From assembly GCF_938031315.1 (NCBI RefSeq), contig NZ_CALHHT010000094.1, forward strand, positions 1 through 32,748: a stretch of DNA of 32,748 nt, given 5' to 3'. Source of the DNA: an uncultured Campylobacter sp. (GTDB taxonomy: Bacteria; Campylobacterota; Campylobacteria; Campylobacterales; Campylobacteraceae). A program made the translations under genes and the position numbers. Below the pieces are notes generated by a model, which worked only from the letters and a program-made list of their open reading frames with translations, had not been told where the DNA came from and did not search any database. Below are positions 15,378 to 22,699 of the stretch, one piece after another. Numbering within the stretch: the first letter of the stretch is position 1; the number at the start of each line of letters is the position of its first letter.

Positions 15378-15656
15378 CGGCTCGCGATGTCGACAAAGCA
15401 GTACTGCGAGCGCGAGTAAAACAGCGGCGAGGTGCGGGTAAATTTTAGCTTCGTACGAAATTTGTGTCGCAGATCATATCGAAAAATAAAATTTCGCTTG
15501 ATGTTTAGAGCAAAGCGCGAAAAACGGCGCCGCAAATTATACGAGCTACAAAAGCTCCGCCCGATGATTTGCAATAAAATTTTGAGTTTAAATTTTACGC
15601 GCTTGTGCTAAAGGCTTCGGCGCCTCCGAACAAGCCTCGTCCGCAAAAATTTTAAT

Positions 15657-16085
15657 CTAAAATTTGAGCAGCCCGTCCTCGTCAAATTTAAAACTGGGTA
15701 CCCAAGCCACCTCCCAGCAGTATCCGTCCGGATCGGCAAAATACGCGTGATATCCGCCCCAAAACGCAACTTGAGGCTCCTTGACGATGGTGCCGCCCGC
15801 CTTTTTTACTAGCTTTATGACGCTATCCACGTCCTCTTTGTTTTTTACGTTATAGGCTAGCGTGATGCCGGCAAATCCGCTTCTCTTCGGCGGATCGTTT
15901 TCGCTGATATCTCGCGCCAGCGCGTCTAGCGGATAGAGCTCAAATTTGGTTCCCGGCGTATTGAAAAAACAAACGGGCGGGTTGTCCTCTTTGCAGTCTG
16001 TCTCGTAACCCAGGCCGTCTCTGTAAAATTTCAGCGCCCTTTGCATGTTTCGCACGCCTAGGCAGATGCAGGTTATTTTATTCAT
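15657..16085 (-). CDS. VOC (glyoxalase/bleomycin-resistance-like) family protein
   Basis: The 142-aa protein of the vicinal oxygen chelate fold shows the two beta-alpha-beta-beta-beta halves: ICLGVRNMQRALKFYRDGLGYE at the N-terminus and KAGGTIVKEPQVAFWGGYHAYFADPDGYCWEVAW at the C-terminus. FADPDG-x-CWEV is the usual last-strand signature containing the metal-binding Glu. Its substrate is unknown; relatives include lactoylglutathione lyases and antibiotic-binding proteins. I set the start at ATG 16085 because GGAGG sits directly upstream; an open extension to 16166 looks non-homologous. It lies downstream of the YpfJ-like gene on the same strand, 328 bp away. Confidence 0.88.
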   Translation of the reverse strand: MNKITCICLGVRNMQRALKFYRDGLGYETDCKEDNPPVCFFNTPGTKFELYPLDALARDISENDPPKRSGFAGITLAYNVKNKEDVDSVIKLVKKAGGTIVKEPQVAFWGGYHAYFADPDGYCWEVAWVPSFKFDEDGLLKF

Positions 16086-16413
16086 TTTCGCCTCCATAAA
16101 TTTTAACGTATCTATTTTGGTTTCTTGTGCCGTAGTCAAGCCTGCGCTCAAACAAGCCGTCGCCACATTAGCCGAGCGCGCCGTCCGAACTTTTAATCGT
16201 CGATCATAAAATTCTAAATTTTGCCCTAGGCTCGGCGTTAAATTTTAAAATTTAAACTGCCCTTGATCTAGCCCGCAAGCTAGCTCAAAGCCTGCGCCTT
16301 ACGGCTCAAGCGCTAGACGGCAGTTTTGTAGACAAATTGCAACGGCGCAGAAAAGGATCTCGCACTGCGCTCAAACACGAGATGGCAGAATTTACGAACT
16401 TAGAGTATGCATT
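16086..16413. other. 328-bp intergenic region with a large stem-loop
   Basis: No gene is seen. AAACTGCC (16254-16261) pairs with GGCAGTTT (16319-16326), and inside it CTAGC (16268-16272) pairs with GCTAG (16312-16316), giving a long imperfect stem-loop. It lies downstream of the YpfJ-type gene and upstream of the VOC gene, both on the minus strand. It may be an end-of-transcript structure. Confidence 0.45.
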
Positions 16414-17286
16414 TTACGGCTCAAACGAGCAGGCTTTTAGGTTTCCGCCCGCTAAGCCTTTTTTAAACCACTCTTTGCGCTGTGCCGAGGTGCCGTGCGT
16501 GAAGGAATCGGGCACGACGCGACCGCTAAATTTACGTTGCAGCGTATCGTCGCCGATCGCGCTGGCGGCATTTAGCGCCTCGTCGATATCGCCCGCCTCC
16601 AGCACGCGCCCTGTTTTTGCGAGATAGTGCGCCCAGACCCCAGCGTAGCAGTCTGCCTGCAGCTCGACTTTGACCTGAAGCGCGTTTTGCTCGGCTTCGC
16701 TGCGAGCGCGCCTTTTTAGAGCGGCGACCTGCTCTAGCGTGCCGACTAAATTTTGAACGTGATGCCCCACTTCGTGCGCGATGACGTAGGCCTGCGCGAA
16801 GTCGCCGCCCGCTTTGTATTTATTCGCAAGCTCGTCGAAAAAGCTAAGATCGAGATAAATTTTACGGTCCCTCGGGCAATAAAAAGGTCCCGTCTGCGCG
16901 CTTGCAAAGCCGCAGCCGCTTGCGATCTGATCGCGAAAGAGCCGCAAGCCGGGCTCCTCGTAGCGCGCGCCCGCACTTTTAAATATCTCGCCCCAAATGT
17001 CCTCGGTTTGAGCCAGCACCGCCGAGACGAAGGCGAGCTTTTCCTGCTCCTGCGGGCTATCGGTCGGCTCTCTCTGCGTGCTGGCGCCTCCGTCTAAAAG
17101 CGCCAAAGGGTTGTAACCCATAAAATACGCTACGACGCCGATTACGAGCACTATTCGCCCGATCTTTGAGCCGAGCAAAAACCTAATGATCGGGATCAGC
17201 ATCCCAAGTGAGCCCGAGCTCGTGCGCATGCTGCTTGCGCGGTCATCCTCCACGTTTGAGCTTCGTCTGCCGTCTTGCCATTTCAT
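16414..17286 (-). CDS. ypfJ: YpfJ-type neutral zinc metallopeptidase
   Basis: The 290-aa membrane-anchored protein of the PF04228 family has all the usual parts: the N-terminal MKWQDGRRSSNVEDDR signature, one transmembrane helix (about residues 40-58, GRIVLVIGVVAYFMGYNPL), and a zinc-peptidase domain with AYVIAHEVGHHVQNLVG (HExxH). ELQADCYAGVWAHY, GDIDEALNAASAIGDD and SFTHGTSAQRKEWFKKGL follow. Substrates in bacteria are not established; the domain faces the periplasm by topology inference. ATG 17286 follows AAAGGAA. Length is normal for the family. It is transcribed away from infA. Confidence 0.93.
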   Translation of the reverse strand: MKWQDGRRSSNVEDDRASSMRTSSGSLGMLIPIIRFLLGSKIGRIVLVIGVVAYFMGYNPLALLDGGASTQREPTDSPQEQEKLAFVSAVLAQTEDIWGEIFKSAGARYEEPGLRLFRDQIASGCGFASAQTGPFYCPRDRKIYLDLSFFDELANKYKAGGDFAQAYVIAHEVGHHVQNLVGTLEQVAALKRRARSEAEQNALQVKVELQADCYAGVWAHYLAKTGRVLEAGDIDEALNAASAIGDDTLQRKFSGRVVPDSFTHGTSAQRKEWFKKGLAGGNLKACSFEP

Positions 17287-17311
17287 ATTTTTCCTTTAAA
17301 ATTTTTGAGCC

Positions 17312-17317
17312 ATTATA
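17312..17317 (-). promoter_or_regulatory. Candidate -10 box (TATAAT) for ypfJ
   Basis: On the minus strand TTTTAGTATAATGG gives a perfect TATAAT 25 bases before the ATG at 17286. It is divergent from the infA promoter. Confidence 0.52.
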
Positions 17318-17436
17318 CTAAAATTTTAAAAAGAGCGCCGCCTTGCTTTTGTAAAAACAGTGCGCGCGTAACGAAATAAATCTGAAATTTTGCTTATTTT
17401 AAATTTCTTTTAAGCTGTTTAAAATTTTAAATTCTA

Positions 17437-17442
17437 TATAAT
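17437..17442 (+). promoter_or_regulatory. Candidate -10 box (TATAAT) for infA and the ribosomal-protein operon
   Basis: AATTCTATATAATCGCC carries a perfect TATAAT 33 bases before the GTG start of infA, preceded by a T-rich stretch but no obvious -35 box. AAAGGAG lies at about 17463-17469. Confidence 0.6.
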
Positions 17443-17475
17443 CGCCCTTTTTAAATTTAAAAGAAAGGAGAATTT

Positions 17476-17694
17476 GTGGCAAAAGACGACGTCATAGAGA
17501 TCGACGGCAACGTCATAGAAGCGCTGCCGAACGCGACTTTTAAGGTCGAGCTGGACAACAAACACGTAATTTTATGCCATATCGCGGGCAAGATGCGGAT
17601 GCACTACATCAAGATAATGCCGGGCGATCGCGTAAAAGTTGAGCTGACCCCGTACAGCCTCGATAAAGGCAGGATCACCTACCGCTATAAGTAA
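17476..17694 (+). CDS. infA: Translation initiation factor IF-1
   Basis: The 72-aa OB-fold protein starts with GTG (MAKDDVIEIDGNVIEALPNATF) behind a strong AAAGGAG. It contains the conserved LPNATFKVEL, HIAGKMRMHYIKI and PGDRVKVELTPYSLDKGRITYRYK. IF-1 binds the ribosomal A site during initiation. Here it opens a ribosomal-protein cluster, separated from rpmJ by a 172-bp leader-like gap. Confidence 0.98.
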   Translation: MAKDDVIEIDGNVIEALPNATFKVELDNKHVILCHIAGKMRMHYIKIMPGDRVKVELTPYSLDKGRITYRYK

Positions 17695-17713
17695 GGATAA
17701 AGTTAAATTTAGA

Positions 17714-17719
17714 TATACT
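17714..17719 (+). promoter_or_regulatory. Candidate second -10 box (TATACT) before rpmJ
   Basis: TTTAGATATACTCGC in the infA-rpmJ gap resembles a -10 element. If used, the transcript would begin just before the hairpin at 17751-17781 and carry a leader of about 140 nt ahead of rpmJ. Confidence 0.35.
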
Positions 17720-17750
17720 CGCAATTTTGCGACTAAACTGTAGGAAGAAG

Positions 17751-17781
17751 TGTTTTCAAAGTCCCCACTATTTTGAAAACA
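17751..17781 (+). promoter_or_regulatory. Hairpin in the rpmJ-rpsM leader, possible ribosomal-protein control element
   Basis: TGTTTTCAAA (17751-17760) pairs perfectly with TTTGAAAACA (17772-17781) around an 11-base loop. It sits in the 172-bp gap between infA and rpmJ and is not followed by a T-run, so it is not an obvious terminator. In E. coli, S4 represses the alpha operon by binding a structured leader; a similar role here is an inference. Confidence 0.4.
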
Positions 17782-17866
17782 GTTGGTTTGATACTTTCGC
17801 TTTTGAAATTTCATTAAACCTAGGTGCAGTTTGCATTTAAAGTGGAGAAAATTTTAGGAGAGTGGA

Positions 17867-17980
17867 ATGAAAGTTCGTCCATCCGTTAAGAAAATGTGCG
17901 ACAAATGTAAAATTGTCAAGCGCAAAGGTGTTGTTCACGTTATTTGTGAAAATCCAAAACATAAACAAAGACAAGGATAA
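17867..17980 (+). CDS. rpmJ: Ribosomal protein L36 (bL36)
   Basis: This 37-aa gene (MKVRPSVKKMCDKCKIVKRK, then GVVHVICENPKHKQRQG) is typical full-length L36. It keeps the zinc-ribbon ligands CDKC, the later Cys and His, so it is the zinc-binding form. AGGAGAG lies upstream. rpsM starts 3 bp after its stop codon. Confidence 0.97.
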   Translation: MKVRPSVKKMCDKCKIVKRKGVVHVICENPKHKQRQG

Positions 17981-17983
17981 GTT

Positions 17984-18352
17984 ATGGCTCGTATCGCAGG
18001 TGTAGATCTACCAAAGAAAAAAAGGATTGAATACGGACTAACTTATATCTACGGTATAGGTTTATTTACGTCGAGAAAAATTCTCGATGCGGCAGGAATT
18101 TCTTACGATAAAAGAGTCGCCGATCTGAGCGAAGATGAAGCCGCCGCTATCAGAAAAGAGATCCAAGAGCACTATATGGTCGAAGGCGATCTTCGCAAAC
18201 AAGTGGCTATGGATATAAAAGCGCTTATGGACTTGGGCGGCTATCGCGGCTTAAGACACAGAAAGGGCCTTCCGGTTCGCGGTCAAAAAACAAAAACGAA
18301 CGCCAGAACCAGAAAAGGCAAACGCAAAACCGTCGGCGCGGCAGCTAAATAA
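17984..18352 (+). CDS. rpsM: Ribosomal protein S13 (uS13)
   Basis: The 122-aa protein of the small-subunit head contacts the P-site tRNA and 16S rRNA. It has ARIAGVDLPKKKRIEYGLTYIYGIG at the N-terminus and the basic tail RGLRHRKGLPVRGQKTKTNARTRKGKR. Length and motifs are standard. AAGGATAAG provides the ribosome-binding site, overlapping the end of rpmJ. It is co-transcribed with rpsK 10 bp downstream. Confidence 0.98.
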   Translation: MARIAGVDLPKKKRIEYGLTYIYGIGLFTSRKILDAAGISYDKRVADLSEDEAAAIRKEIQEHYMVEGDLRKQVAMDIKALMDLGGYRGLRHRKGLPVRGQKTKTNARTRKGKRKTVGAAAK

Positions 18353-18362
18353 GGATTGAGAT

Positions 18363-18755
18363 ATGGCACAAAAAAAAGTAGTTAAGAAAAAAACCGTCAG
18401 AAAAAATATCGCCAAAGGCATAGTTTACATCTCCGCTACGTTTAACAACACTATGATAACCGTAACGGACGAGATGGGCAACGCGATCGCGTGGAGCAGT
18501 GCGGGCGCTTTAAATTTTAAAGGCAGCAAAAAATCCACCCCTTATGCGGCGCAGCAAGCCGTCGAGGACGCGCTAAACAAAGCCAAAGAGCACGGCATCA
18601 AAGAGGTAGGCGTCAAGGTTCAGGGTCCGGGAAGCGGACGCGAGACCGCCGTTAAAAGCGTAGGTAGCGTAGAAGGGATTAAAGTTACATATTTCAAAGA
18701 CATCACTCCTCTTGCGCACAACGGTTGCAGACCGCCTAAACGACGTCGCGTGTAA
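18363..18755 (+). CDS. rpsK: Ribosomal protein S11 (uS11)
   Basis: The 130-aa platform protein of the small subunit shows the conserved IVYISATFNNTMITVTDEMGNAIAWSSAG, GPGSGRETAVKSVG and the C-terminal DITPLAHNGCRPPKRRRV. It is preceded by AAGGATTGAG and followed by rpsD after 18 bp. Confidence 0.98.
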   Translation: MAQKKVVKKKTVRKNIAKGIVYISATFNNTMITVTDEMGNAIAWSSAGALNFKGSKKSTPYAAQQAVEDALNKAKEHGIKEVGVKVQGPGSGRETAVKSVGSVEGIKVTYFKDITPLAHNGCRPPKRRRV

Positions 18756-18773
18756 TTATAAAAGGAGAAATTT

Positions 18774-19400
18774 ATGGCTAGATATACAGGACCGGTTGAA
18801 AAATTAGAAAGAAGGCTCGGCGTCGATCTATTTATGAAAGGCGAAAGAAGGCTTGCGGGCAAGAGCGCGCTTTTAAAACGCCCTTACGCTCCGGGTCAGC
18901 ACGGACAAAGACGCGCTAAACTAAGCGAATACGGCTCACAGCTTCGCGAGAAACAAAAGGCTAAATTTATGTACGGCGTAAGCGAGAAGCAGTTCCGTAG
19001 GCTATTTGCCGAAGCGGCTCGCAGAGAGGGTAACACCGGAGCGATCTTGGTTCAGCTTTTGGAGCAGAGGCTAGATAACGTAGTTTACCGCATGGGCTTT
19101 GCTACGACTAGACGCTTTGCGCGCCAGCTCGTTACGCACGGACATATCTTGGTAGACGGCAAGCGCGTCGATATCCCTTCATACAGCGTTCGCGCAGGAC
19201 AAAAGATCGAAGTGATCGAAAAGAGCAAAAATAACCCGCAAATTTCAAGAGCGCTGGATCTTACTGCACAGACCGGCATCGTAGCGTGGGTAGATGTAGA
19301 AAAAGAGAAAAGATACGGAATTTTTTCTAGAGTTCCGGAGAGAGAAGAAGTTGTTATTCCTGTAGAGGAAAGATTTATCGTAGAGCTTTACTCGAAATAG
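18774..19400 (+). CDS. rpsD: Ribosomal protein S4 (uS4)
   Basis: The 208-aa primary 16S-binding protein starts ARYTGPVEKLERRLGVDLF. The N-terminal zinc-finger cysteines seen in some bacteria are absent (C-minus form). The S4 RNA-binding domain is at about 98-160 (QRLDNVVYRMGFATTRRFARQLVTHGHILVDG). In E. coli S4 is the translational repressor of this operon, which makes the leader hairpin at 17751 of interest. AAAGGAGAAAT is the ribosome-binding site. Confidence 0.98.
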   Translation: MARYTGPVEKLERRLGVDLFMKGERRLAGKSALLKRPYAPGQHGQRRAKLSEYGSQLREKQKAKFMYGVSEKQFRRLFAEAARREGNTGAILVQLLEQRLDNVVYRMGFATTRRFARQLVTHGHILVDGKRVDIPSYSVRAGQKIEVIEKSKNNPQISRALDLTAQTGIVAWVDVEKEKRYGIFSRVPEREEVVIPVEERFIVELYSK

Positions 19401-19411
19401 TAGGTGCTAAT

Positions 19412-20437
19412 ATGAGAAAAATCACAACATCAGCTCATATGCCAACTGAAATAAAGGTTGAGAATGTCAGCGAAAATGTTGCTAAAATCATAGCATATCC
19501 CTTTGAAACGGGATATGCCGTCACTCTAGCTCATCCTTTACGAAGGTTACTTTATACGAGCACGGTCGGTTTTGCGCCGACTGCGGTTAAAATCGAAGGC
19601 GTAAGCCACGAATTCGACAGCATGCGCGGTATGCTCGAGGATATGGCGGCTTTTATCATAAATTTAAAGGGCTTAAGGTTTAAAATCAAAGGCGATTCCC
19701 TACGCGAGGTCGTAGAATACAGCTTTAAAGGACCTAAAGAAATTTACGGCAGCGACCTAAATAACGACGCCGTAGAGATCGTAAATCCAAGCGCTTATCT
19801 GGCTACGATAAACGAGGATGCCGATCTTAAATTTACGCTCATCATCGAAAAGGGCATCGGCTACGTCCCAAGCGAAGAGATCAGAGAAAATTTAGACGCT
19901 GATTTCATCGCGCTGGATGCGTTTTTTACCCCGGTAACTAAGGCCGTTTACGATATCGAAAACGTATTCGTAGAGGATAATCCCGACTACGAAAAGGTGG
20001 TCTTTACGATCACTACCGACGGTCAGATCAGCGCGATAGATGCGTTTAAAAACGCGCTTGAGGCGATGTATCAGCAGCTGGCGGTTTTCAAAGGCATCGT
20101 AAATATCAGCGCTGCGGATACTTTCGGTAGGGCAATCCCTGCAAATTCCGAGTTTGCAAAGCTTTTTGAGAGCGTTAGCAATCTAAGCTTAAGCGCACGA
20201 AGCTTCAACTGCCTGGATCGCGCAGATATTAGATTTATCGGCGAGCTAGCGATTATGGAGGAGAGCGAGCTTAAAGACCTTAAAAATTTAGGCAAAAAAT
20301 CGCTTGAGGAGATCAAAGCCGTAATGGAGGAGATCGGTTATCCTATCGGCAACCAAGAGCTCGGCGATAAAAAAGAGCAGCTAAAACGCAAGCTTGACGA
20401 GCTGAAGGCTCAAAGACAAAAGAATGAAGGACAATAA
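19412..20437 (+). CDS. rpoA: RNA polymerase alpha subunit
   Basis: The 341-aa protein has the N-terminal assembly domain (GYAVTLAHPLRRLLYTSTVGFAPTAVKIEGVSHEFDSMRGMLEDM) and the C-terminal domain with helix-hairpin-helix (SLSARSFNCLDRADIRFIGELAIMEESELKDLKNLGKKSLEEIKAVM) that contacts UP elements and activators. The start MRKITTSAHMPTEIKV is kept. A weak ribosome-binding site (TAGGTGC) precedes it. The rplQ ATG follows immediately after its TAA. Confidence 0.98.
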   Translation: MRKITTSAHMPTEIKVENVSENVAKIIAYPFETGYAVTLAHPLRRLLYTSTVGFAPTAVKIEGVSHEFDSMRGMLEDMAAFIINLKGLRFKIKGDSLREVVEYSFKGPKEIYGSDLNNDAVEIVNPSAYLATINEDADLKFTLIIEKGIGYVPSEEIRENLDADFIALDAFFTPVTKAVYDIENVFVEDNPDYEKVVFTITTDGQISAIDAFKNALEAMYQQLAVFKGIVNISAADTFGRAIPANSEFAKLFESVSNLSLSARSFNCLDRADIRFIGELAIMEESELKDLKNLGKKSLEEIKAVMEEIGYPIGNQELGDKKEQLKRKLDELKAQRQKNEGQ

Positions 20438-20794
20438 ATGAGACATAATCACGGATATAGGAAGCTAGGGCGTACTTCGTCTCACCGTGCCGCCCTGCTT
20501 AAAAATTTAACCATCGCTTTAGTTACTAGCGGCAAGATCGAAACCACGCTTCCTAAGGCAAAAGAGCTAAGAAGCTATGCCGAGAAGCTAATCACTCGCG
20601 CGCGCAAGGGCGACAGCGAGGCGCATAGATTTGTTTTCGCGGCGCTTCAAGATAAGGCTGCGACAAATAAGCTAGTCACCGAGATCGCTCCAAAATACGC
20701 AGGCGTAAACGGCGGCTACACTCGAATCATCAAAACTCGCCTTCGCAAGGGCGACGCCGCAGAGATGGCTTATATCGAGCTAATCAGCAAATAA
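20438..20794 (+). CDS. rplQ: Ribosomal protein L17 (bL17)
   Basis: The 118-aa large-subunit protein starts MRHNHGYRKLGRTSSHRAALLKNL, the family hallmark, and contains TTLPKAKELRSYAEKLIT and GGYTRIIKTRLRKGDAAEMAYIEL. It begins directly after the rpoA stop; its ribosome-binding site (GAAGGA) lies inside rpoA. A perfect hairpin immediately follows its stop. Confidence 0.98.
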   Translation: MRHNHGYRKLGRTSSHRAALLKNLTIALVTSGKIETTLPKAKELRSYAEKLITRARKGDSEAHRFVFAALQDKAATNKLVTEIAPKYAGVNGGYTRIIKTRLRKGDAAEMAYIELISK

Positions 20795-20819
20795 AATTTC
20801 GGGATCACTCCCGAAATTT
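20794..20819 (+). terminator. Hairpin at the end of the ribosomal operon
   Basis: AAATTTCGGGA (20794-20804) pairs perfectly with TCCCGAAATTT (20809-20819) around a TCAC loop, starting on the last base of the rplQ stop codon. The bases after it (CTTCT) are only weakly T-rich. It lies 5 bases before the next ATG and so may also limit translation of that gene. Confidence 0.6.
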
Positions 20820-20824
20820 CTTCT

Positions 20825-21385
20825 ATGAAATTTAAAATTTTACTCCCGCTTGTTATCGTCGCTGCGGGCCTAGCGTGGGCATTGGACAATTACCTTAGCT
20901 ACAAAAATATCGAAACGATCAACTCCGAAATTCCGCTAAAACAGGCATTGGACAGCGAGCAAATCTCTAAAATTCGCGTCTACAAATCCAAACGAATTCT
21001 TGAAATTTTAACCTCAAAAGGCGTCGCGAAAAGCTACAGAATCGCCCTCGGACGCGAGCCCGAAGGACATAAAGAGGTTCAAGGCGACGGCAAAACCCCG
21101 GAGGGCAACTACACCATAAACGGCAAAAATCCAAACTCGGCGTATCATCTAAATTTAGGCATCTCCTATCCGAACAAAGCCGACGTAGCGCACGCAAAAT
21201 CCCTCGGCAAGAGCGCAGGCGGCGATATCAAAATCCACGGGCTACCGAACAAATTTAGCTGCCTAGGGCAGAGTATCGCGGCATTCGGCGACTGGACGGA
21301 GGGCTGCATAGCGCTCGTCAATGACGATATGGACGAGCTTTTCGAGCACGTAAAAATCGGCACGCCGATAGAAATTTTGCCGTGA
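20825..21385 (+). CDS. L,D-transpeptidase (YkuD) family protein
   Basis: The 186-aa protein has an N-terminal signal anchor (residues 1-20, MKFKILLPLVIVAAGLAWAL) and a YkuD catalytic domain: KIRVYKSKRILEI, YRIALGREPEGHKEVQGDGKTPEG, then IKIHGLPNK (H138) and DWTEGCIAL with nucleophile C161. These enzymes crosslink or edit peptidoglycan in the periplasm; Campylobacter relatives shape the cell wall, but the exact reaction cannot be read from sequence. There is no clear Shine-Dalgarno site, because the rplQ hairpin occupies that position. Length is normal for a single-domain member. Confidence 0.9.
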   Translation: MKFKILLPLVIVAAGLAWALDNYLSYKNIETINSEIPLKQALDSEQISKIRVYKSKRILEILTSKGVAKSYRIALGREPEGHKEVQGDGKTPEGNYTINGKNPNSAYHLNLGISYPNKADVAHAKSLGKSAGGDIKIHGLPNKFSCLGQSIAAFGDWTEGCIALVNDDMDELFEHVKIGTPIEILP

Positions 21386-21894
21386 TTGCATGCGCCCGCG
21401 CCGAAATTTCACAGCCGCGATCGATATAAAACATAGCGAAATTTCGACCACGAGCTTTAAAATAATATCTACCGCCCAGGCTTTCATATGCCGTAAAATT
21501 TACCATTAAGATCGAAATCTGTTCTTTATAGAATTTAATCGTATCGGCGCTTATCCTGATAAATTTAGACAAAATCGCCTTAAATTCTCTTCCACTCAAG
21601 CAAAATTTATCTCAAATATAGCTCCCGACCGGGCTAAAATTTCATCTCAAATTTATAGCGTAAATAGTCTAAATTTAAATATATGCAGGCCCGATAATTT
21701 GCGGGCTTCGTCCTTACCGAATCGATAGAATTTTAAAATCATATTTCCATTCCTCCGCACCGTATAAAATTCTTTGCGATCTATGGCACAAAATCCGCGT
21801 CCTCGCGCAAAATTTAAGATTAAATTTCATCCCCGATAAGCCTTTTTTTATCGCTTTTGGATATAATTCGCCAAAACCAAAACAAGGAATTTTA
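21386..21894. other. 509-bp intergenic region, no gene seen
   Basis: It is rich in AAATTTAT/AAATTTCATC words. A short stem GCCCG/CGGGC (21689-21706) lies in the middle. The minus-strand frame at 21318-21599 crosses the L,D-transpeptidase gene and has no recognisable features. The last 40 bases carry the promoter of the Nfu-like gene. Confidence 0.55.
21862..21867 (+). promoter_or_regulatory. Candidate -10 box (TATAAT) for the nfu-murE operon
   Basis: TTTTGGATATAATTCG carries a perfect TATAAT 28 bases before ATG 21895, behind a T-rich stretch. AAGGAA is the ribosome-binding site. Confidence 0.58.
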
Positions 21895-22161
21895 ATGATA
21901 CCATTTAGCGATGAAGAGCTTCTAGCTCCGGTACAAGGCAGCTTGGAGCTAATCCGTCCGATGCTTCAAAACGACGGCGGCGATATACAGCTTTTAGGCA
22001 TAAAAAACGGCGTCGTCCATGTCCGCCTTACCGGGCATTGCCACGGCTGCGCGGCGAGCTCACAGACCCTAAAATACGGCGTCGAGCGCCAGCTTCGCAT
22101 GGATATTCACCCCGAGCTTAGCGTCGTAAACATCCCCGAAGGCGAAGAGTTTGAATTATAA
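21895..22161 (+). CDS. NifU C-terminal-domain (Nfu-type) Fe-S cluster scaffold
   Basis: The 88-aa single-domain protein contains PMLQNDGGDIQLLGI and the cluster-binding CxxC, C49 and C52, in GHCHGCAASSQTLK. Nfu proteins carry Fe-S clusters to target enzymes in the cytoplasm. It lacks the N-terminal IscU-like domain of full NifU and is the stand-alone type. The next gene overlaps its end by 11 bp. The order Nfu-like, small helical protein, murE matches C. jejuni Cj1639-Cj1641 as far as I recall. Confidence 0.92.
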   Translation: MIPFSDEELLAPVQGSLELIRPMLQNDGGDIQLLGIKNGVVHVRLTGHCHGCAASSQTLKYGVERQLRMDIHPELSVVNIPEGEEFEL

Positions 22162-22699
22162 AAAGCTGGGGCTAAAGTCCTTTTCGCGCGGGGAATTCGA
22201 GCTTGCGAAGCTGTATTTTTCGCTCGCCTACGAAAAAAGCGGCGAGGAAGAAATTCTATTTTTACTCGAGCTTTGCCAGACCGCGCTGGCAGACCGCGAA
22301 GAAGCGCTTATGCTCTTTGATTTTTACAACCTCAGCCCCAAAACTCAAACCGCGGAGCTTTTTAAAATTTTAAACTCCATCAACGAAAAGATCGCGAACG
22401 AAGCGGCCTCCGAACCCGGCGCCGAGGACGAGATCGCCGTTATCGCCTATGCCGATTTTATGCGCGCGGTAGGCCAAAAGGGCTTTAAAGAGGCCTTCGA
22501 ATCGATCATTTTTTCCTCCAAAATCGCCATTTCGGACAAAACCGAGATGATAGAATTTTTAGAAAATTTGATAGAAAACGGCTACTACGAGATGGGGCTT
22601 AATTACGTCGAGAGCTCGGCTGCCGCGTATGCAGGCGATGAGCGCTTCGAAGCGCTAATGCAAAAAATCAAAAATCATGAAAATACGACTCGAAAATAG
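22151..22699 (+). CDS. Small helical (TPR-like) conserved protein of the nfu-murE operon
   Basis: The 182-aa soluble protein probably starts with TTG 22151 (MNYKKLGLKSFSRGEFELAKLYFSLAYEKSG), overlapping the nfu-like gene. The N-terminal 60 residues read like one or two TPR units; the rest is helical and acidic with no catalytic signature. It overlaps murE by 23 bp, indicating tight coupling. It is probably the equivalent of C. jejuni Cj1640, of unknown function. No signal peptide is seen. Confidence 0.82.
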   Translation: MNYKKLGLKSFSRGEFELAKLYFSLAYEKSGEEEILFLLELCQTALADREEALMLFDFYNLSPKTQTAELFKILNSINEKIANEAASEPGAEDEIAVIAYADFMRAVGQKGFKEAFESIIFSSKIAISDKTEMIEFLENLIENGYYEMGLNYVESSAAAYAGDERFEALMQKIKNHENTTRK

